Of a DNA stretch of 64,000 bases, positions 8,229 through 14,819 are shown in pieces. The position numbers were made by a program, and so were the translations under genes. This stretch comes from Gammaproteobacteria bacterium (GTDB lineage Bacteria; Pseudomonadota; Gammaproteobacteria; Ga0077536): contig JACPPA010000004.1 in assembly GCA_016191285.1 (NCBI GenBank), positions 1-64,000 on the forward strand, given 5' to 3'. Numbering within the stretch: the stretch's first letter is position 1; each line of letters begins with the position of its first letter. The notes beneath the pieces are model-generated. The model was not told where the DNA came from. It saw only the letters and a list, made by a program, of their open reading frames with translations, and ran no database searches.

Positions 8229-8382
8229 GAATTGGGACACCCACTTTTCATCAACGACAGGTACGGTCAGCGCAAGCGTGGCCCGGCGGGCTGACAATGA
8301 CGCCGTCATCGCCGATGCCTAAGAAGACATCGGATCGCGGGCCGACGAGGGGGCGTATGAGGTGATTGATTAGGGTGAATTC
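8229..8382 (-). pseudogene. Internally deleted thiL fragment
   Basis: Two blocks resemble the intact thiL at 10144-11100. Bases 8229 to about 8292 match 10798 to about 10862 (the region encoding NETWVSQF), and about 8300-8382 match about 11010-11096 (the N-terminal NQLLRPIAGTRSDVILGIGDDG region). Some 140 bp in between are missing. By-eye identity is roughly 75-80 percent, with several frame-breaking changes. Same orientation as thiL. It is therefore a decayed partial duplicate, or a fragment of a related foreign thiL. Confidence 0.75.
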
Positions 8383-8392
8383 CCGACAGTTC

Positions 8393-8422
8393 TTGACCGA
8401 GCGCTCGCGCCAAGCCTATTCT
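8393..8422 (+). promoter_or_regulatory. Sigma-70-like promoter of the Phd/PIN module
   Basis: TTGACC (8393-8398), an 18-bp spacer and TATTCT (8417-8422). The predicted transcription start near 8429 falls on the antitoxin start codon at 8430, which would give a leaderless or nearly leaderless message. Confidence 0.5.
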
Positions 8423-8437
8423 AGTCAGCATGACTAG
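8421..8437. promoter_or_regulatory. Perfect 17-bp palindrome, likely antitoxin operator
   Basis: CTAGTCAGCATGACTAG is a perfect 7-3-7 inverted repeat overlapping both the -10 box and the antitoxin start codon. Phd-type antitoxins repress their own operon by binding such palindromes, so this is the natural operator candidate. Confidence 0.6.
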
Positions 8438-8741
8438 TTTAACGGATGACAAAAAGCTGCCCTCCTCCTCACGCGCCGCTGGTCGGTCGGGTTACTGGCC
8501 ATTGCAAAATGCTAAGGCGCGTTTCAGCGAACTCGTCCGCAAAGCCAGAAATGAAGGCCCGCAACACGTCACCGTTCATGGCCGCGACGAGGTCGTGGTC
8601 ATCGCCGCCGAGGAGTATCGAAGGCTTTGCGGCGATCTAACCGGGGCGGTCCTAATCGCGGCAGTGCAGGCATCACCATATCGTGAGATTGAAATCGAGC
8701 CTACTCGCAGTCCCTTGCCCGTGCGCGATTTCACGCTGTGA
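8430..8741 (+). CDS. Phd/YefM-type antitoxin
   Basis: A 103-residue protein of the prevent-host-death (Phd/YefM) fold. The segment WPLQNAKARFSELVRKARNEGPQHVTVHGRDEVVVIAAEEYRRL (residues about 23-66) is the classic dimerisation and DNA-binding domain; the C-terminal tail (EIEIEPTRSPLPVRDFTL) would wrap around the toxin. It overlaps the PIN-domain toxin gene by 4 bp (GTGA), the usual coupling. Its own start ATG lies inside a perfect palindrome and next to a good promoter, pointing to autoregulation. The N-terminal 22 residues are longer than in typical members. Confidence 0.88.
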   Translation: MTSLTDDKKLPSSSRAAGRSGYWPLQNAKARFSELVRKARNEGPQHVTVHGRDEVVVIAAEEYRRLCGDLTGAVLIAAVQASPYREIEIEPTRSPLPVRDFTL

Positions 8742-9181
8742 CCGACTGGCTCCTAGACACCAACATCCTTTCCGAGCTTCGCCGGCCAAAACCAGAGCCC
8801 AACGTCGTTGCCTTCGTTACCGAACAGCCGTTAGAGCGGCTGTTCGTGAGTACCGTCACGTTCGCTGAGATCCGTTTCGGGATCGAGCTGCTGGGTGATC
8901 CGCATCGGCGCGCCGAACTTAACGATTGGTTGAGTCATAAACTGCGACCTATGTTCGAACAAAGAACGCTCGCGATCAGTGAAGCGGTAATGCTCAAGTG
9001 GCGTTTCCTGGTCGAGGAAGGACGCAAAGCGGGGCATACGTTCTCGCAGCCTGATCTCATCATTGCCGCCACCGCGCTCCAACATGGGCTGACAGTTGTT
9101 TCGCGCGATACAGCGCATTACCCGCGAGCGGGTGTGCCCGTCTTCAACCCCTGGACCAACTTTCCGGATGTTTCCGAATGA
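8738..9181 (+). CDS. PIN-domain toxin, VapC/FitB-like
   Basis: A 147-residue PIN-domain ribonuclease toxin. MTDWLLDTNILSELRRP carries the first catalytic aspartate (Asp7); TVTFAEIRFGIELL holds the conserved Glu; QPDLIIAATALQHGLTVVSRDTAHY supplies the later Asp residues. The SELRRP and EIRFGIE features are closest to the FitB subgroup of VapC. These enzymes cut RNA with Mg2+ when freed from the antitoxin. Start is GTG at 8738, overlapping the antitoxin stop. The module is bracketed by identical 44-bp repeats at 8179 and 9243, suggesting that it was acquired as a unit. Confidence 0.9.
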   Translation: MTDWLLDTNILSELRRPKPEPNVVAFVTEQPLERLFVSTVTFAEIRFGIELLGDPHRRAELNDWLSHKLRPMFEQRTLAISEAVMLKWRFLVEEGRKAGHTFSQPDLIIAATALQHGLTVVSRDTAHYPRAGVPVFNPWTNFPDVSE

Positions 9182-9242
9182 ACGGAGTAGCAACTCAGCT
9201 TGCCCAAGCGCTACGCGCGCACTGGGCCGCGCAAGGCGCTTC

Positions 9243-9286
9243 GGGGGAAATTGTGGGACACCCTCTATTTAGCCGAACGTAACGAG
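9243..9286 (+). repeat. 44-bp direct repeat, right copy
   Basis: Identical to 8179-8222 over all 44 positions, starting 1064 bp after the left copy and about 60 bp after the PIN toxin stop codon. The rest of 9182-9422 shows no gene. Confidence 0.9.
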
Positions 9287-9422
9287 CGTCAGTGTGAGGA
9301 ATCGGGGTACCTTGGTCGTGCGCGTGCATATCGATGCTGCACCGGCACGTGGCGCGGATGATGGGGATGAGGATGGATTGGGTGGGCTACGGAGACGGTC
9401 TGAGTGAGCAGACGCCGCGTAA

Positions 9423-9716
9423 TCAAAGCTGATATTTCGAGATATCGAGCGCGCCGTGGAAAACCCCAAGTACGTCAACATTCCGGTCTCGTTTGACAAG
9501 ATACGCAATCCGGTAGTGACCGTAGAGAAGGATTCGGACATGACGCGTGGACGCTAAATATCGTGCCCCCATTTCTGGATAATCCGCGAGCTGTTGCGAA
9601 CGACTATAAATTCCATCTACCGTTTCCGCCGCGGCGTGCGGGTTCTCCAATGCGATGTATTCGAATATATCTTCGAGCCAGCGTAAGGCTTCCTCGGTCC
9701 AAGTTATTTCCGCCAT
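9423..9716 (-). CDS. RelE/ParE-family toxin
   Basis: A 97-residue protein with the RelE/ParE fold signature: MAEITWTEEALRWLEDIFEYIALENPHAAAETVDGI at the N-terminus (helical hairpin), ADYPEMGARY, and the basic strand HVRILLYGHYRIAYLVKRDRNVDVLGVFHGALDI. ParE-type members poison gyrase, RelE-type members cleave mRNA on ribosomes; this sequence looks more like ParE. It follows and overlaps by 13 bp the small antitoxin gene on the same strand. Length is normal. Confidence 0.88.
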   Translation of the reverse strand: MAEITWTEEALRWLEDIFEYIALENPHAAAETVDGIYSRSQQLADYPEMGARYLASTRHVRILLYGHYRIAYLVKRDRNVDVLGVFHGALDISKYQL

Positions 9717-9889
9717 GCTTGGATTCGGCGGCCCATATCTTCATTTGAGATCACTCGTCCAGCGTCCGCATCTGCCAGTCCGCGTTGCACCATGACATGA
9801 AAGGCAAGCTCACGGACAACTTCCTCCGCCGAACTGTCTTCCGGCTGCTGCCGAATAAGGTTAGCGAGTTCTTCTTTTACGGTTGCCAT
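9704..9889 (-). CDS. Antitoxin paired with the ParE-like toxin
   Basis: A 61-residue, mostly helical, charged protein (MATVKEELANLIRQQPEDSSAEEVVRELAFHVMVQ...). It has no recognised DNA-binding motif, but size, position directly upstream of the ParE-like gene and the 13-bp overlap identify it as the antitoxin. The RVISNEDMGRRIQAWRK tail is typical of such small antitoxins (toxin-wrapping C-terminus). A ribosome site GAGG lies 8 nt before the ATG. Confidence 0.8.
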   Translation of the reverse strand: MATVKEELANLIRQQPEDSSAEEVVRELAFHVMVQRGLADADAGRVISNEDMGRRIQAWRK

Positions 9890-9984
9890 AACGATTCCTC
9901 AATAGGTATAAGAAAGATAACCGCCCTTTTCGACGAAATCGAGCGTCGTTCGGGTGATTTCGTCAATTGGATGTTTCGGTCGCA

Positions 9985-10035
9985 CGCTTTTTCCCCTCAC
10001 CCCGGCCCTCTTCCCTCAAGGGGAGAGGGAGTTTG
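9985..10035. repeat. Family B palindrome arm
   Basis: CCCCTCACCCCGGCCCTCTT followed by CCCTCAAGGGGAGAGGGAG, a single arm of the composite family B element, between the antitoxin gene and thiL. Confidence 0.75.
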
Positions 10036-10143
10036 CTGCTTCGGTGTTTTTTGGAGCGCGATAGTCATCTTCTTCGGTCGGAGTTCAAATTAAAACTATG
10101 TCGAGAATCCCGTGCGAGCGTTCTCGCCTCCAATTCGCAAGCA

Positions 10144-11100
10144 TTATTTGAAATGCAGATAACCGCGGCCGGATATCGACACTGGATTATCGTCGCCGTC
10201 GAGTAGAACCACCTCGATGTCCAAGCCCATTGTGCCAATGCGCTTACAGTTTGAGTCTGCACCGAGGCGTGTCATAAGCGTTGATTCGAGACGCTGTGGC
10301 AGCGTAAAACATAGTTCGTAATCGTCACCACCCGTCGCGGCCAACATCAACGCCTTATCCGGCGCCAGATTTGCCTGCAATGCCGGACTAAGCGGTAGTG
10401 CAGCAGCATTAACCCGCGCGCCGCAACCGCTTTGTTCTGCGATATGCCCGAGATCAGCAAGCAGCCCATCCGAGATATCGATGCAGCTCGACGCGATGCC
10501 ACGGAGTGCCAAACCAAGCGCCACGCGCGCAGTCGGTCGCACAAACCGATCAGCAAGAAATTGCTCGGTTGCGGATTTCACATCGCCACCCTGCGCCACC
10601 CGCAGGCCCGCTGCGGCATCGCCCAAGGTGCCGGAAACATAGATGGCATCACCCGGCTGCGCGCCGTGGCGCGTGAGTGCCATTCCATGTGGCACGCTGC
10701 CGATGATTTGCACCGTGACAGTCAATGGCCCGCACGTGGTGTCACCGCCGATTAAGGCGACGTTGTGCTCACGCAGTGCCTGACCTAGACCCTGTGTGAA
10801 TTGGGACACCCACGTTTCATTGGCTACGGGCAAGGTCAACGCCAGCGTGGCCCAGCGCGGTACGGCGCCCATGGCCGCGATGTCGCTTAGGTTTACGGCT
10901 ACAGCGCGATAACCGATATCGGCAGCCGGGAGTTGAGGGGGGAAATGCACACCGGCGACTAGCGTGTCGGCGACGACTACTAGATCTTCGCCGGGCGGTG
11001 GGGCGACTACTGCACCGTCGTCGCCGATGCCCAGGATGACATCGGATCGCGTGCCCGCGATGGGGCGCAGGAGCTGATTGATCAGAGTGAATTCGTCCAT
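10144..11100 (-). CDS. thiL: Thiamine-monophosphate kinase
   Basis: A 318-residue protein of the ThiL/PurM-like ATP-dependent kinase family, which phosphorylates thiamine phosphate to thiamine diphosphate, the active cofactor. Motifs: LGIGDDGAVV near the N-terminus, VVADTLVAGVHFP, ALIGGDTTCGPLTV, CIDISDGLLADLGHIAEQSG and GGDDYELCFTLP, containing the Mg2+ and nucleotide-binding aspartates. Start MDEFTLINQLL (11100) is chosen because upstream codons are family B repeat sequence. It lies downstream of nusB on the same strand, as in many gammaproteobacteria; pgpA, its usual follower, is absent and toxin-antitoxin genes lie there instead. A broken partial copy is at 8229-8382. Confidence 0.95.
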   Translation of the reverse strand: MDEFTLINQLLRPIAGTRSDVILGIGDDGAVVAPPPGEDLVVVADTLVAGVHFPPQLPAADIGYRAVAVNLSDIAAMGAVPRWATLALTLPVANETWVSQFTQGLGQALREHNVALIGGDTTCGPLTVTVQIIGSVPHGMALTRHGAQPGDAIYVSGTLGDAAAGLRVAQGGDVKSATEQFLADRFVRPTARVALGLALRGIASSCIDISDGLLADLGHIAEQSGCGARVNAAALPLSPALQANLAPDKALMLAATGGDDYELCFTLPQRLESTLMTRLGADSNCKRIGTMGLDIEVVLLDGDDNPVSISGRGYLHFK

Positions 11101-11125
11101 TGGATGTTTTGGTGGCGCGCCTTTA

Positions 11126-11355
11126 CCCCTCACCCCGGCCCTCTCCCGCAAGGGGAGAGGGGGTCCGTCGTTTCGCTACCAGTTCGACCCTCACCGTATT
11201 ATCCCCTCTCCCCTCGCGGGAGAGGGCTAGGGTGAGGGGGCGGGGATTATCCCCTCTCCCCTCGCGGGAGAGGGCTAGGGTGAGGGGGCGGGGATGACGC
11301 ATCGCGGATCGTTTTCCCGTCACCCCGGCCCTCTCCCTCAAGGGGGAGAGGGGGA
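11126..11355. repeat. Family B array with a perfect 48-bp tandem duplication
   Basis: Arms at about 11126-11163 and 11320-11353 (CCGGCCCTCTCCC type) surround two identical 48-bp units, 11199-11246 and 11247-11294, each beginning TTATCCCCTCTCCCCTCGCG. The array separates nusB from thiL, and its last bases encode the end of nusB. Confidence 0.9.
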
Positions 11356-11814
11356 ACTCGCAACCTGACTCGGCGCCGGCCCGCGGTCAATTTCATCGGC
11401 GCGGACGACGCGCGCTACTTTGTCTAGCACCCCGTTAATGTATTTGTGCGCTTCGTCGGCGCCGAACATTTTAGTCAGCTCAACGGCTTCGTTAACGACT
11501 ACTCGCCACGGAATATCCGAACAAAAACGAAGCTCATACGCGCCCACCAACAACACGCTGCGCTCCACCGGTCCGAGTTGGAGCCAGGGTCGATCAAGTG
11601 CCGGTTCTAAATCTTTTAACAGCGCCTCGATGTGGCGCGGCGCGTCGCGCGTGAGCACGGAGAAGTAATCGAGATCGACCTTAATCAATTCGCGTTGGGC
11701 GACAAATTCCTTGAGAATTTCGTTCGGATCTTGACCCGTGAGTTGCCATTGATAGAGCGCTTGTACGGCGCAGCGGCGCGCGCGAACCCGGCCGTAGATG
11801 CCACTTTTACTCAT
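11338..11814 (-). CDS. nusB: Transcription antitermination factor NusB
   Basis: A 158-residue protein with the all-helical NusB fold: ARRCAVQALYQWQLTGQDPNEI at the N-terminus, and LLVGAYELRFCSDIPWRVVVNEAVELTKMFGADEAHKYINGVLDKVARVV in the C-terminal half. NusB with S10 (NusE) binds boxA RNA to prevent early termination in rRNA operons. The start codon abuts the ribH stop (TGA-ATG), so the two are translated together. The family normally ends around ...LDKVA; the extra tail here ends SSPSPP and is read from a family B repeat that also supplies the stop codon. Confidence 0.95.
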   Translation of the reverse strand: MSKSGIYGRVRARRCAVQALYQWQLTGQDPNEILKEFVAQRELIKVDLDYFSVLTRDAPRHIEALLKDLEPALDRPWLQLGPVERSVLLVGAYELRFCSDIPWRVVVNEAVELTKMFGADEAHKYINGVLDKVARVVRADEIDRGPAPSQVASSPSPP

Positions 11815-12288
11815 TCAAAGCTGACGCAGCACGGAGATCATTTCAATGGCGGACACCGCGGCATCCGCGCCCTTATTTCCGGCTTTGGTGCCGGCGCGTT
11901 CGATGGCTTGTTCGATGGAGTCGACGGTTAACACGCCAAAAATCACCGGCACTCCGGTGTCCGTGGCTATACTCGAAAGACCGCGTGAACAAGCCCCGGC
12001 GACATGATCAAAATGTGGGGTGGAACCACGGATTACAGCACCGAGTGCAATGACCGCGTCGTGCTTGCCTGCCAGCGCGAGCTTGCGCACTACCACTGGG
12101 AGTTCGAAGGCGCCGGGCACGCGGACGATAGTGATATCCGCCTCGTTGACGCCGTGGCGGCGCAGCGCATCGATACAGCCGCGCTCCAAGTGATCGACGA
12201 TGAAATTATTAAACCGGCTGCACACCAGCGCAAATTTCGCGCGCGCATCCAGCATCAGTTTGCCTTCGATAATCTTGCTGCCGCTCAT
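11815..12288 (-). CDS. ribH: 6,7-dimethyl-8-ribityllumazine synthase
   Basis: A 157-residue lumazine synthase subunit, condensing 5-amino-6-ribitylaminouracil with 3,4-dihydroxy-2-butanone 4-phosphate in the penultimate step of riboflavin synthesis. Motifs: [19 protein letters not shown] (substrate loop), [28 protein letters not shown] (phosphate-binding GS-T and catalytic His) and [27 protein letters not shown]. Length is normal for this icosahedral or pentameric enzyme. The gene lies in the ribD-ribE-ribBA-ribH-nusB series, but a DUF559 gene flanked by repeats has been inserted between it and ribBA. Confidence 0.96.
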   Translation of the reverse strand: MSGSKIIEGKLMLDARAKFALVCSRFNNFIVDHLERGCIDALRRHGVNEADITIVRVPGAFELPVVVRKLALAGKHDAVIALGAVIRGSTPHFDHVAGACSRGLSSIATDTGVPVIFGVLTVDSIEQAIERAGTKAGNKGADAAVSAIEMISVLRQL

Positions 12289-12337
12289 GGCCTACTCTCT
12301 TGTGTTGGCTTTTATTTAGGCAGGGTGGTTAGTTTCC

Positions 12338-12453
12338 CCCTCACCCCGGCCCTCTCCCGCCAGGGGAGAGGGAGTGCGTCGTTCCGACGATGTCTCGATC
12401 ATCACCGTCCAATCCCCTCTCCCCTCGCGGGAGAGGGTTAGGGTGAGGGGGCA
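12338..12453. repeat. Complete family B composite element
   Basis: A 116-bp unit: left arm CCCCTCACCCCGGCCCTCTC, interior containing CGATCATCACCGTCCAATCC, right arm GGGAGAGGGTTAGGGTGAGG. The interior is conserved in copies at about 12900, 16050 and 18075, so the whole unit, not just its arms, was spread. It encodes the C-terminal tail of the neighbouring DUF559 protein. Confidence 0.85.
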
Positions 12454-12778
12454 GAAATTCCGCAATCTTCGCTAATACAGCGTCCACGTTAGCCAGAACT
12501 TCATTGTTCCAAAATCGCAGAACCCGATACCCGCGTGCCTGCAACCACACGTCGCGAACCTGATCGATTGCACTATCCGCGTGCTGGCCCCCATCTACTT
12601 CGACGATTAACTTTGCGTCGAAACACACAAAGTCCGCGATGTAGCGCCCGAGCGGTGTTTGGCGTCTAAATTTAACACCGCCGAGCTGGTGCGTCCGTAA
12701 TTTTTGCCACAGGTGGCGTTCCGCATCGGTCATACGGCTGCGCAGTTTTCTCGCGATAGCCGTTTTGGTTTGAGACAT
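12341..12778 (-). CDS. DUF559 (Vsr-like) endonuclease-domain protein
   Basis: A 145-residue protein whose first ~110 residues are a DUF559 domain: MTDAERHLWQKLRTHQLGGVKFRRQTPLGRYIADFVCFDAKLIVEVDGGQH, then GYRVLRFWNNEVLANVDAVLAKI. The D-x-E-V-D-type pattern (ADFVC..., IVEVDGGQH) is the core of very-short-patch-repair-like restriction endonuclease folds; activity in this family is mostly unproven. The tail from PPHPNPLPRGERG onward is translated family B repeat. A strong ribosome site AAGGAG precedes the ATG at 12778. Family B elements flank it on both sides and it splits ribBA from ribH, suggesting that it arrived with or between repeats. Confidence 0.82.
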   Translation of the reverse strand: MSQTKTAIARKLRSRMTDAERHLWQKLRTHQLGGVKFRRQTPLGRYIADFVCFDAKLIVEVDGGQHADSAIDQVRDVWLQARGYRVLRFWNNEVLANVDAVLAKIAEFLPPHPNPLPRGERGLDGDDRDIVGTTHSLSPGGRGPG

Positions 12779-12801
12779 CCTTGTCTCCTTTTTTTCAATT
12801 T

Positions 12802-12963
12802 ACCCCTCACCCCAGCCCTCTCCCGCAAGGGGAGAGGGAGAGTTGTCTTTTTATCCCCTTCCCCCTCGCGCGAGCAGGGAGGGAGTGTGGCCTTTCGCTA
12901 TCGCGGCGATCATCACCGTCCAGTCCCCTCTCCCCTTGCGGGAGAGGGCTGGGGTGAGGGGGA
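12802..12963. repeat. Family B composite element
   Basis: Arms CCCCTCACCCCAGCCCTCTC (from about 12804) and GAGGGCTGGGGTGAGGGG (ending 12962) enclose a second pair of CCCCTTCCCCC / GGGAGGGA arms and the conserved interior CGATCATCACCGTCCAGTCC. It sits between the DUF559 gene and ribBA. Confidence 0.8.
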
Positions 12964-12975
12964 GCGAACAATCCA

Positions 12976-14088
12976 CTAACTCACGTACTCAATCACTTCT
13001 AACCCAAATCCCGACAAGGCATGGTAACGCCGTGGATGGCTCATCACGCGCATTTTTTGTACGCCGACATCGCTCAGGATCTGCGCGCCTAACCCGATCT
13101 GCCGAAAATCGGCGGTGGTCGGCGCGCGTTTCGGCAGCTTGCCGTTCTCGCTGCCCTTTTCGGCGTAGCGCGAAATCTGCCGCACCAGTTCGTCGTTATC
13201 GACTTGATTGTTTAACACCACGACCACGCCCTCGCCCGCTTCGGCCACTCGGCGCAGGGCGTCGCGCAGCGGCCAGCCCGCATCCTTGCGGCTGTTCGCC
13301 GTCAGATCTTGAATCGGGTTATGAATATGCACGCGAACCAACGTTGGACGGTCCGCTTTCACGTCGCCGCGCACCATCGCGAAATGGAGATCGCCGTGGA
13401 TGGCATCGCGATACGCAATCAAGCGGAACTCGCCGAACTCGGTGGGAATGACCGCTTCGGCCGCGCGCTCGACAGTCTTTTCGTTCTCGATGCGATAGCG
13501 AATGAGATCCGCAATCGTTCCGATCTTTAGCTTGTGCTGGGCGGCGATCTTTTCGAGATCCGGCCGCCGCGCCATGGTGCCATCGTCGTTCAAGATCTCG
13601 ACTATGACCGACGCGGGTTCGAACCCGGCGAGGCCTGCAAGATCGCACCCCGCTTCGGTGTGACCCGCACGCGTGAGCACGCCGCCGGATTGCGCCATCA
13701 AGGGAAAAATATGCCCGGGTTGCACGATATCCGCAGGGCGTGCGCCGGACGCCACCGCGACTTGGATCGTACGTGCGCGATCAGCCGCCGAGATCCCTGT
13801 CGTTACCCCTTCGGCGGCTTCAATCGACACCGTGAAATTCGTGCGATGCGTGTAGAACGTCTCGTGGACCATCAACGGCAGGTTCAGTTGCCGGCAGCGC
13901 GCTTCGGTCAGCGTCAGGCAGATCAGACCGCGACCATAACGCGCCATGAAATTCACGTGCTCGGCCGTGCAATGATTGGCGGAAATGACGAAATCGCCTT
14001 CGTTCTCGCGATCTTCGTCGTCCATCATGATCACCATGCGGCCGTTGCGCAGGTCGTCGAGAATTTCGCTGGTGGTGTTTAAAGCCAT
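12976..14088 (-). CDS. ribB: RibBA-like: DHBP synthase with degenerate GTP cyclohydrolase II domain
   Basis: A 370-residue two-domain protein. Residues about 1-205 are 3,4-dihydroxy-2-butanone 4-phosphate synthase (RibB): [12 protein letters not shown] (acidic metal loop, residues 21-32), [56 protein letters not shown]. The second half aligns with GTP cyclohydrolase II (RibA) but contains no cysteine at all, so the three zinc ligands of RibA are missing and the domain should be inactive in GTP cleavage. This matches the ribBX-type variant common in Proteobacteria. A separate ribA would be needed elsewhere. Same-strand cluster with ribE and ribD. Confidence 0.92.
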   Translation of the reverse strand: MALNTTSEILDDLRNGRMVIMMDDEDRENEGDFVISANHCTAEHVNFMARYGRGLICLTLTEARCRQLNLPLMVHETFYTHRTNFTVSIEAAEGVTTGISAADRARTIQVAVASGARPADIVQPGHIFPLMAQSGGVLTRAGHTEAGCDLAGLAGFEPASVIVEILNDDGTMARRPDLEKIAAQHKLKIGTIADLIRYRIENEKTVERAAEAVIPTEFGEFRLIAYRDAIHGDLHFAMVRGDVKADRPTLVRVHIHNPIQDLTANSRKDAGWPLRDALRRVAEAGEGVVVVLNNQVDNDELVRQISRYAEKGSENGKLPKRAPTTADFRQIGLGAQILSDVGVQKMRVMSHPRRYHALSGFGLEVIEYVS

Positions 14089-14133
14089 GGGTCAGTCTTT
14101 GCGTGAAAGCGTTTTTTGCGCGCGTCAGCCGGA

Positions 14134-14787
14134 TTAATTAGAACCGAAGCCTGCCTCCCGGAGTATATCGTGCGTGAGGCCCGGGGTGGGCGCCGCGAAT
14201 TTCAGCGCCAACTGCTCGAGATAGCGCGCGATTAAATCCACTTCAAGATTAACCGTGCTGCCCACGTGTAACGCGTTCAACGTGGTTTCAGTCAACGTGT
14301 GCGGAATTATCAGAAGTTCGAATTCATCGCCCGCCGCGGCGTTCACCGTCAAACTCACGCCATCCACGCAGATCGAGCCCTTGGTCGCGATATAACGCGT
14401 CAGCGCCGGCGGGGGGCGTACACGAAAGAACACGAATTCGGCGCGCGGTTCACGCGCGACCACCGTGCCCACACCGTCGACATGGCCGCTGACCAAATGC
14501 CCGCCGAGCCGATCGGACAAGCGCAGTGCCTTTTCCAGGTTTACCGGGCTGCCGCTGCCGAGCTCGCCGAGCGCCGTGCAAGCGAGTGTTTCGGGCGACA
14601 CATCAACCGCAAACCGGCCTGGCGCAAACTCGGTCACGGTTAAACAGGCGCCGGACACGGCGATGCTGTCGCCGAGCTTTACGTCGGACAGATCGAGCGC
14701 CCCTGAATCAACGGTCATGCGCACGGCGGCGCACCTTTTTTGCAGCGTTTGTATTCGACCGATGGCTTGGATAATGCCGGTAAACAT
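14134..14787 (-). CDS. ribE: Riboflavin synthase, alpha subunit
   Basis: A 217-residue enzyme that converts two molecules of 6,7-dimethyl-8-ribityllumazine to riboflavin. It shows the two tandem lumazine-binding barrels: MFTGIIQAIGRI ... DSIAVSGACLTVTEF ... FAVDVSPETL, then RLGGHLVSGHVDGVGTV ... KGSICVDGVSLTVNA ... LLIIPHTLTETTL ... VNLEVDLIARYLEQL. The invariant N-terminal MFTGII fixes the start at 14787; an in-frame extension upstream overlaps ribD and is rejected. It starts 32 bp after the ribD stop codon. Confidence 0.96.
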   Translation of the reverse strand: MFTGIIQAIGRIQTLQKRCAAVRMTVDSGALDLSDVKLGDSIAVSGACLTVTEFAPGRFAVDVSPETLACTALGELGSGSPVNLEKALRLSDRLGGHLVSGHVDGVGTVVAREPRAEFVFFRVRPPPALTRYIATKGSICVDGVSLTVNAAAGDEFELLIIPHTLTETTLNALHVGSTVNLEVDLIARYLEQLALKFAAPTPGLTHDILREAGFGSN

Positions 14788-14819
14788 CGCGGCACTATCA
14801 ATTAAACGTCGCCTAAGCG

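Noticed and set aside
11126-11355. CRISPR-like array because of the tandem repeats.
   Set aside because: Only two tandem units with no spacers; they are parts of the dispersed family B element.
14089-14133. FMN riboswitch before ribBA.
   Set aside because: Only 45 bp separate ribE and ribBA, and no FMN riboswitch core was recognised there or before ribD.
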